Of a stretch of 18,904 bases of DNA, positions 14,911 to 18,904 are shown in pieces. Under the pieces are notes generated by a model that did no database searches, was not told the origin of the DNA, and saw only the letters and a program-made list of their open reading frames with translations. The DNA is from Caulobacteraceae bacterium (GTDB taxonomy: Bacteria; Pseudomonadota; Alphaproteobacteria; Caulobacterales; Caulobacteraceae): NCBI GenBank assembly GCA_004144935.1, contig SDZP01000022.1:1-18904 (forward strand), given 5' to 3'. The translations under genes and the position numbers were made by a program. Each line of letters begins with the position of its first letter. The stretch's first letter is position 1.

Positions 14911-15255
14911 TTATCCGGTGATCGCCGCCGCGTCCTTCTCGCCGGTCCGGATGCGAAGCGCCTGTTCCAGGTCGAGCACGAAAACCTTGCCATCGCCGAT
15001 CTTGCTGGAGTTGGCGCCGCGAACGATGGCCTCGACCACCGCATCCAGGATGTCGTCGGAGACGGCGATCTCCAGCTTCACCTTGGGCAGCAGCTTCACC
15101 TCGTATTCGGCCCCGCGATAGACCTCGGTCTTGCCCTTCTGGCGGCCGTAGCCGCGCACCTCGGTGACGGTCAGGCCGGAGGCCCCGGCCTCGGTGACGG
15201 CGTCGAGAACCGCGTCGAGGCGGCTGGGCTTGATGACGGCGACGATCATCTTCAT
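14911..15255 (-). CDS. Nitrogen regulatory protein P-II (GlnB/GlnK family)
   Basis: A 114-residue P-II signal protein, a trimer that senses ATP/ADP and 2-oxoglutarate and controls nitrogen enzymes and transporters. The T-loop is complete, with the uridylylation site Tyr51 in YRGAEYEVKLLPKVK. The ligand residues Gln39, Lys58, Lys90 in GDGK, and Arg101/Arg103 in RIRTGE are present. A less usual point is KPSRLDAV where the family normally has KPF at 9-11. The ATG at 15255 has AAAGGA upstream and gives MKMIVAVIKP, the standard N-terminus. An earlier in-frame start adds unrelated residues. It is not next to glnA or amtB, so GlnB versus GlnK cannot be decided and I give no symbol. Confidence 0.93.
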   Translation of the reverse strand: MKMIVAVIKPSRLDAVLDAVTEAGASGLTVTEVRGYGRQKGKTEVYRGAEYEVKLLPKVKLEIAVSDDILDAVVEAIVRGANSSKIGDGKVFVLDLEQALRIRTGEKDAAAITG

Positions 15256-15300
15256 GGCATGCGGTCCTTTGCGACGCCTCAATAGCCAGGCGCCCCATAG

Positions 15301-16068
15301 CTATGTTGAGGGGGCCTTGCCGTCAAAGGGCTTGGTTTCTGAAACGCGGCTGGCGGGAACCGGCGCCAAAATTCCGGGCGCGCGGCTGCGAATTCTCGCC
15401 CGCGAGCCGCGGGGCTTCACCGCGAAGGTCTGTTTCACGGCTTCCATCAGGATCACGCCGGCGAAGCCTGGCCAGAGCCGCGCCCCGACCTGCTCGAAAC
15501 CGTCCGCCCAGCCGGCCGCCCAGGCGAACGGCGGCGCATAAAGGGCGCGGGTGTAGCCGGTCGGCTCCAGCCCCGCCTCGCGCAAAAGGTCCTCCAGCTG
15601 GCCCCGGGTGAACGGCCGGCCGTGGCCGAACGGCGTGCCCTCGGCGTTGGACCACAGGCCGTTGCGGGCCGCCGCCGCCACGATCACCCGGCCGGACGGG
15701 GCCAGCACCCGGCAGACCTCGTTCAGCAGGGCGGCGGCGCTCTCGCTCTCCTCCAGCGCGTGGACGCAGAGGATGCGGTCGAACAGGGCGTTGGCCAGCG
15801 GCAGGGCGAACTCGTCGGCCAGCACAGTCAGGTTTCCCCGGCCGCCCGGCCAGACCTCCACCCCCTGCTGGGCCGGCATGGCGGCGATCACCCGCCGGGC
15901 CCGCTGCCGCAGCGGATCGAGGAAGGGCGTGGCATAGCCGAGACCCAGCACGTCGAGCCCGGCGGCGTCGCCCCAGGCCTCTACTACCTTGCGGCCGAGC
16001 ATCTCACGCGCCGCCCCGCCCCGGGGCGAGGCGTAGAAGGCGCGAAGTTCCAGCACGTCGCGACGCAT
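15301..16068 (-). CDS. SAM-dependent methyltransferase (class I, type 11-like)
   Basis: A 255-residue protein with a class I methyltransferase fold. The SAM-binding motif I is a slightly divergent VLGLGYATPFL (40-50). LPLANALFDRILCVHALEES (89-108) is the motif corresponding to the post-strand-4 region, and NEVCRVLAPSGRVIVAAAARNGLWS (116-140) is the usual R-L-P-G segment. The remainder (PFTRGQLEDLLREAGLEP, then LYAPPFAWAAGWADGFEQVGARLWPGFAGVILMEAVKQ) is typical of type 11 enzymes. The C-terminal 40 residues are basic and look disordered. The ATG at 16068 has GGGAG upstream. It is divergent from gloB, a pairing I recall from other alphaproteobacteria, but the substrate is unknown. P-II follows after 45 bp. 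Confidence 0.85.
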   Translation of the reverse strand: MRRDVLELRAFYASPRGGAAREMLGRKVVEAWGDAAGLDVLGLGYATPFLDPLRQRARRVIAAMPAQQGVEVWPGGRGNLTVLADEFALPLANALFDRILCVHALEESESAAALLNEVCRVLAPSGRVIVAAAARNGLWSNAEGTPFGHGRPFTRGQLEDLLREAGLEPTGYTRALYAPPFAWAAGWADGFEQVGARLWPGFAGVILMEAVKQTFAVKPRGSRARIRSRAPGILAPVPASRVSETKPFDGKAPST

Positions 16069-16160
16069 TGCGTCTCCCGCTTCCAGTCCCGAGCAATGTA
16101 AGGTGCGCCGTGCGGCGGCGTCACCTGTCCCCGCTTTGAATCGCATTTTGAGGCCAAGGC

Positions 16161-16910
16161 ATGACCCTGACCGTCCGGCAGTTCCCCTGCCTGTCCGACA
16201 ACTACGGCTTCCTGGTCCGCGACGACGCCAGCGGCAAGGTCGCCTGCATCGACACCCCCGACGCCGAAGCGATTCTGGCGGAGCTGGCCAAGGCCGGCTG
16301 GGGCCTCGACCTCATCCTTAACACCCACTGGCACCCCGACCACGCCGGCGGCAATGAGGCGCTGAAGGCGGCAACCGGCTGCACCGTCGTCGGTCCGGCC
16401 GAGGTCGCCCGCATCGCCGCGCCGGACCGGGTGGTGGCGCACGGCGACCATGTGATGCTGGGCGATACCCGCTTCGATGTCATCGACACCGGCGGCCACA
16501 CCCTCGGCCACGTCACCTTCTTCGACGCCGCCGATCATATCGCCTTCGTCGGCGACACCCTGTTCGCGCTGGGCTGCGGCCGCCTGTTCGAAGGCGACGC
16601 GGCGCAGATGTGGGCCAGCCTGCAGCGCATCACCGACCTGCCGGACGACACCACCGTCTACTGCGCCCATGAATACACCGCCGCCAACGCCCGTTTCGCC
16701 CTCTCCGTCGATGCCGATCCGGCCCTCAAGGCCCGCGCCGACAGCATCTTCGCCGCCCGCGAGCGCGGCGAGCCCACGGTCCCGACCAGCATCGCCCTGG
16801 AGAAGGCCACCAACCCTTTCCTGCGCGCCCCTCTGCTGCGCCCCGACATCGCCAACCCGGCTGAGGCCTTCGGGGCCGTGCGGGCCGCCAAGGACGCGTT
16901 CAAGGGGTGA
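16161..16910 (+). CDS. gloB: Hydroxyacylglutathione hydrolase (glyoxalase II)
   Basis: A 249-residue metallo-beta-lactamase-fold enzyme that hydrolyses S-lactoylglutathione to lactate and glutathione, the second step of methylglyoxal removal. The metal site is complete: THWHPDH (His56, His58, Asp60, His61), His113 in GGHT, Asp132 in GDT and His170 in CAHEYT. CGRLFEG (139-145) and the C-terminal helical HAGH domain with KATNPFLR distinguish glyoxalase II from other members. The ATG at 16161 gives the family N-terminus (VRQFPCLSDNYGFLV). The stop overlaps the next gene by 4 bp (GTGA). The VOC protein at 1178 is too far away to be linked by operon. Confidence 0.95.
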   Translation: MTLTVRQFPCLSDNYGFLVRDDASGKVACIDTPDAEAILAELAKAGWGLDLILNTHWHPDHAGGNEALKAATGCTVVGPAEVARIAAPDRVVAHGDHVMLGDTRFDVIDTGGHTLGHVTFFDAADHIAFVGDTLFALGCGRLFEGDAAQMWASLQRITDLPDDTTVYCAHEYTAANARFALSVDADPALKARADSIFAARERGEPTVPTSIALEKATNPFLRAPLLRPDIANPAEAFGAVRAAKDAFKG

Positions 16911-17341
16911 GCGCCGCCAGCGAGATCACCGCCGGCGAGATCATCGGCCTGCTGGACCTCAGCCCCCATCCCGAGGGCGGCTGGTTCAAGGAGACCTTCC
17001 GCGATGAGCCCGGCCCCGACGGCCGGGCCAGGTCGACAGCCATCTTCTTCCTGCTCAAGGCCGGCGAGGAGAGCGCCTGGCACCGGGTCGACGCGGTCGA
17101 GGTCTGGCATTTCTACGACGGCGCCCCTCTGGCCCTGAAACTGGCCCGAGAGGGCGAGCCGGCCGTCACCATCCGGCTCGGCAAGGACCTGGAGGCCGGC
17201 GAGAAGCCGCAGGCCATCGTTCCGGCCGATGTCTGGCAGAGCGCGTCCTCCACGGGCGACTGGACCTTGGTCGGCTGCACGGTGGCGCCCGGCTTCGACT
17301 TCTCCGGCTTCGAGATGGCCGTTCCGGGATGGGAGCCCTAG
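16907..17341 (+). CDS. Cupin family protein, DUF985 type
   Basis: A 144-residue small cupin of the DUF985 (YML079-like) family. Signatures are LSPHPEGGWFKETFR (18-32), STAIFFLLKAGEESAWHRVDAVEVWHFYDGAPL (43-75) and LVGCTVAPGFDFSGFEM (121-137). His59, Glu65 and His68 could be metal ligands in the barrel. The biochemical role of this family is not established to my knowledge. The start is a GTG at 16907 in a GTGA overlap with the gloB stop, so the two are translationally coupled, which is the only clue to function. Length is normal. Confidence 0.9.
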   Translation: MSAASEITAGEIIGLLDLSPHPEGGWFKETFRDEPGPDGRARSTAIFFLLKAGEESAWHRVDAVEVWHFYDGAPLALKLAREGEPAVTIRLGKDLEAGEKPQAIVPADVWQSASSTGDWTLVGCTVAPGFDFSGFEMAVPGWEP

Positions 17342-17442
17342 GCGCGGCCTAGGGCGAGTTGTCGCAGCGACCGAACGCCCGATGGCGTTCCGGCCCCAAA
17401 ACCTCGAAACGGGTCGGGTCAAACTGCAAGGCGATCCGTGAC

Positions 17443-18348
17443 ATGTCCGATTGGGGATCCGATCCCGACGCCCGGCGGCGTCTGCAACGGCTGATCTTCC
17501 GCTGCGCGTCCGACTTCCTGCTCGACGAGATCGGCGTGCTGACCGCCCGCCACGACGGGGACTTCATCCGGGCGGTGACATGGCTGGCCCTTGTCCAGGC
17601 CTCGGCCGACCCCGACCGCGGCATCTCTGTTCGCGCCCTGGCCCGCTCGCTGAACCTGCCGTTCGAGACCGTGCGCCGAAAGGTCCACGACTTTGAGGAA
17701 GCCGGCCTCTGCATCGCCGCGGGCGACGGCCGCCCCTTGGCCGCCCCGGTCACCGAGGCCGCCGCCCAGGCCGAGGCGACCCGGGTTTGCGAGGCCTTCA
17801 GCCTGCTGCTCGGCAACCTGTTGGCGCTCGGGGTCAGTCCGGCGACCTTCTGTGGCGGCGCGCTGCCGGCGCCGGCCGCCCCCGGCGCGCAGGCCAGGGC
17901 CCGGATCGCCGCCCACCGGCTGATCCATAACTATTTCCTGCGCACCCTCGAAGCCGGCGTCGAGCCGCACGAGACCATGTTCAACGCCCTGGTGTTCGCC
18001 GCCGCCATGTCGGCCAACGCCCAGCGGATCACCTACGACCCGACCCTGGCCCTGCGCTACGCTGGGGCCGACACCCCGCCGCCGAACGAGCTGCGCCGCC
18101 CGGCCCGGCCGAGGGAAATCTCCGAGCGCCTGAACCTGCCCTACGAGGTGGTGCGTCGCCGCTTGGTCGAGTTCCAGGAGCGCGGTTGGGTGTTCAAGTC
18201 GGGATCCGGCTATCTCTGCGCCGTGGAGCGGATGCAGGACCCCGCCCTGCTGGCCGGCGCCTACATGATCGTGTTGCGGCTGGGCCAGCTGGTCCATTCG
18301 GTCGCCCAGGCTGGCCTGGCGATGGAGGCGCGGGCCGCGGCGGCGTGA
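17443..18348 (+). CDS. Regulator-like protein with two duplicated helix-turn-helix units
   Basis: A 301-residue protein, probably a DNA-binding transcription regulator. It has two closely similar winged-HTH segments. One is at about 61-92 (ISVRALARSLNLPFETVRRKVHDFEEAGLC). The other is at about 222-256 (PREISERLNLPYEVVRRRLVEFQERGWVF). They share LNLP-aromatic-E-x-VRR and F-x-E-x-G. The middle (about 105-205) is helical and Ala-rich and may hold a dimer or sensing region. The N-terminal segment (RLIFRCASDFLLDEIGVLTARHDGDFIRAVTWLAL) also has a partner-like copy after the second HTH (GAYMIVLRLGQLVHSV), less clearly. The ATG at 17443 has AAGG 11 bases upstream; earlier in-frame starts read into non-coding-looking sequence. 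It is 101 bp after the cupin gene. Target and ligand are unknown. Confidence 0.75.
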   Translation: MSDWGSDPDARRRLQRLIFRCASDFLLDEIGVLTARHDGDFIRAVTWLALVQASADPDRGISVRALARSLNLPFETVRRKVHDFEEAGLCIAAGDGRPLAAPVTEAAAQAEATRVCEAFSLLLGNLLALGVSPATFCGGALPAPAAPGAQARARIAAHRLIHNYFLRTLEAGVEPHETMFNALVFAAAMSANAQRITYDPTLALRYAGADTPPPNELRRPARPREISERLNLPYEVVRRRLVEFQERGWVFKSGSGYLCAVERMQDPALLAGAYMIVLRLGQLVHSVAQAGLAMEARAAAA

Positions 18349-18364
18349 TCCATCGGCTGTGCGG

Positions 18365-18427
18365 GGGCGGGACGCCCTGGTCAGGCCCGAGCTGCCGAGC
18401 TTGGCACGCCTGACCAGGGCTCCGCCC
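18365..18427. other. Long three-part hairpin after the HTH gene
   Basis: The core is GCCCTGGTCAGG (18374-18385) pairing perfectly with CCTGACCAGGGC (18409-18420). Outside it GGGCGG (18365-18370) pairs with CCGCCC (18422-18427). Inside it CCGAGC (18387-18392) pairs with GCTTGG (18399-18404), with one wobble, leaving a 6-base loop. The whole 63 bases thus fold into one rod. No T-run follows on either strand, so it is not a classic terminator. It starts 17 bp after the HTH stop. It could be a 3'-UTR structure, an RNA gene or a protein-binding dyad. Confidence 0.5.
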
Positions 18428-18521
18428 TCCCCCCGAAGGACGGCGCAAGGTGACGCCAGAATTCATCATGACCAAGACCCTATTGACCCGAAAGCAGGGA
18501 CTTGCTGCTCATTCCGGGGGG

Positions 18522-18546
18522 AGTGTTACCCATGGGACACTTTTTT
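18522..18546 (+). terminator. Hairpin with T-run, candidate Rho-independent terminator
   Basis: AGTGT (18522-18526) pairs with ACACT (18537-18541). Inside it a two-base bulge and a CC/GG pair close a CATG loop. TTTTTT runs from 18541 to 18546. This is the longest T-run I notice in the window. The stem is short, so strength is doubtful. It would end transcripts from the HTH gene. The palindromic core GTGTTACCCATGGGACAC also resembles ends of some insertion sequences, an alternative I cannot test. Confidence 0.45.
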
Positions 18547-18593
18547 GGGCGCGACGACGCCGCTGGACCGGACCGGTCGATCGTGAAGGCCGC

Positions 18594-18904
18594 CTAACGC
18601 GCGGCCGCGAAGGCGATGCGCTCGGACGAAGGCCGGCCGCTGATGCCCAGTCGGGGCGTCACCACGACGATCAGCACCCCCTGGCGCAGGATGACCCCCG
18701 GGCGCGGCCCCTCGGTCAGGAACACCAGATTGACCCGCCGCAGCTGGGTCTGGCCGGCCGGGGTCCGCGACATCCGCGCCAAGCCGTCGGCGGTGACCAG
18801 GGCGGCGTCGGCGATCAGCGCCGAGGAGGCGGCGGTGGCCTCGGCCTGGAAGGGGATCTGGCGGCGCGCCGACTTGCTGACCACCGAACTGGCGCCAAGC
18901 AGCC
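18594..18904 (-). CDS. 3' end of an unrecognised gene (5' end outside window)
   Basis: The last 102 codons or so of a minus-strand gene ending in TAG at 18594-18596. The frame stays open to the window edge. A GTG at 18884 is probably internal, since sequence before it (LLGASSV) reads on smoothly. Codons end strongly in G or C, which supports real coding. The visible protein has an Ala-rich helix (about ATAASSALIADAALVTADGLARM), a polar middle and a hydrophobic segment (GVILRQGVLIVVVTPRLGI) close to the C-terminus. I do not recognise the family. It converges on the HTH gene across a 245-bp structured gap. Confidence 0.6.
   Translation of the reverse strand, partial: LLGASSVVSKSARRQIPFQAEATAASSALIADAALVTADGLARMSRTPAGQTQLRRVNLVFLTEGPRPGVILRQGVLIVVVTPRLGISGRPSSERIAFAAAR

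Larger units (their letters stand above)
18349..18593. other. 245-bp gap between convergent genes, mostly structured
   Basis: This is the longest gene-free stretch in the window. It holds the rod-like hairpin at 18365-18427, a less GC-rich stretch (about 18455-18550) with TTGACCC at 18483-18489, and a hairpin with a six-T run ending at 18546. An open plus-strand frame from the ATG at 18468 runs off the window edge, but past 18594 it is antisense to a better coding frame. I see no tRNA or complete mobile element here. Confidence 0.5.

Noticed and set aside
18468..18904. Plus-strand open frame beginning MTKTLLTRKQ and running off the window
   Set aside because: Beyond 18594 it is antisense to a frame with strong G/C third-position bias, and its product becomes low-complexity. 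No ribosome site is clear.

Overview
The window is very GC-rich, its codons end almost always in G or C, and its gene order and families point to an alphaproteobacterium of the Caulobacterales type (Caulobacter, Phenylobacterium, Brevundimonas or a relative). Supporting signs are a DUF1134/EipA envelope gene, CtrA-like boxes in two intergenic gaps, and the rplY-pth-ychF block. The genus is inferred from family knowledge, not from a database search. The window holds 24 protein genes, two of them cut by the window edges. I see no rRNA, tRNA, CRISPR array, phage module or intact insertion sequence.

Region 1 (1-2839): the 3' part of pheT overlaps a small VOC/glyoxalase-like gene by 4 bp. This converges on eipA (minus strand), which is divergent from a CPBP-type membrane protease gene. 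The eipA-CPBP gap holds a CtrA-like box. Region 2 (2917-5044): prs, then a proline-rich lipoprotein gene with four C-terminal cysteines and its own CtrA-like box upstream. Region 3 (5177-9198): a translation-linked block of rplY (L25/Ctc), pth, a membrane-anchored TPR protein, ychF and a Sir2 deacylase. Strong hairpins lie just before rplY and just before pth.

Region 4 (9255-11458): three tandem small secreted proteins of unknown function. The first and third appear to share a two-cysteine helical domain, and the third also has MORN-like repeats. Region 5 (11518-13042): two tandem dienelactone-hydrolase paralogues with complete catalytic residues, separated by an 87-bp inverted repeat that looks like a REP/REPIN-type dispersed element.

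Region 6 (13051-16068, minus strand): transcribed in the order methyltransferase, P-II protein, a multi-pass membrane protein of unknown family with codon use unlike its neighbours, and mtnP. The last two are separated by one base. Region 7 (16161-18904): gloB and a DUF985 cupin overlap by 4 bp. They are followed by a regulator-like protein with two near-identical helix-turn-helix units, a 245-bp gap with a long hairpin and a T-run terminator candidate, and the 3' end of an unrecognised minus-strand gene.

Most genes are ordinary housekeeping. The points most worth a second look are the two CtrA-like boxes with similar placement before envelope genes, the secreted trio, the REPIN-like element between the paralogues, the odd membrane gene beside P-II, and the structured gap near the right end. 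I found no clear new defence or mobile system.
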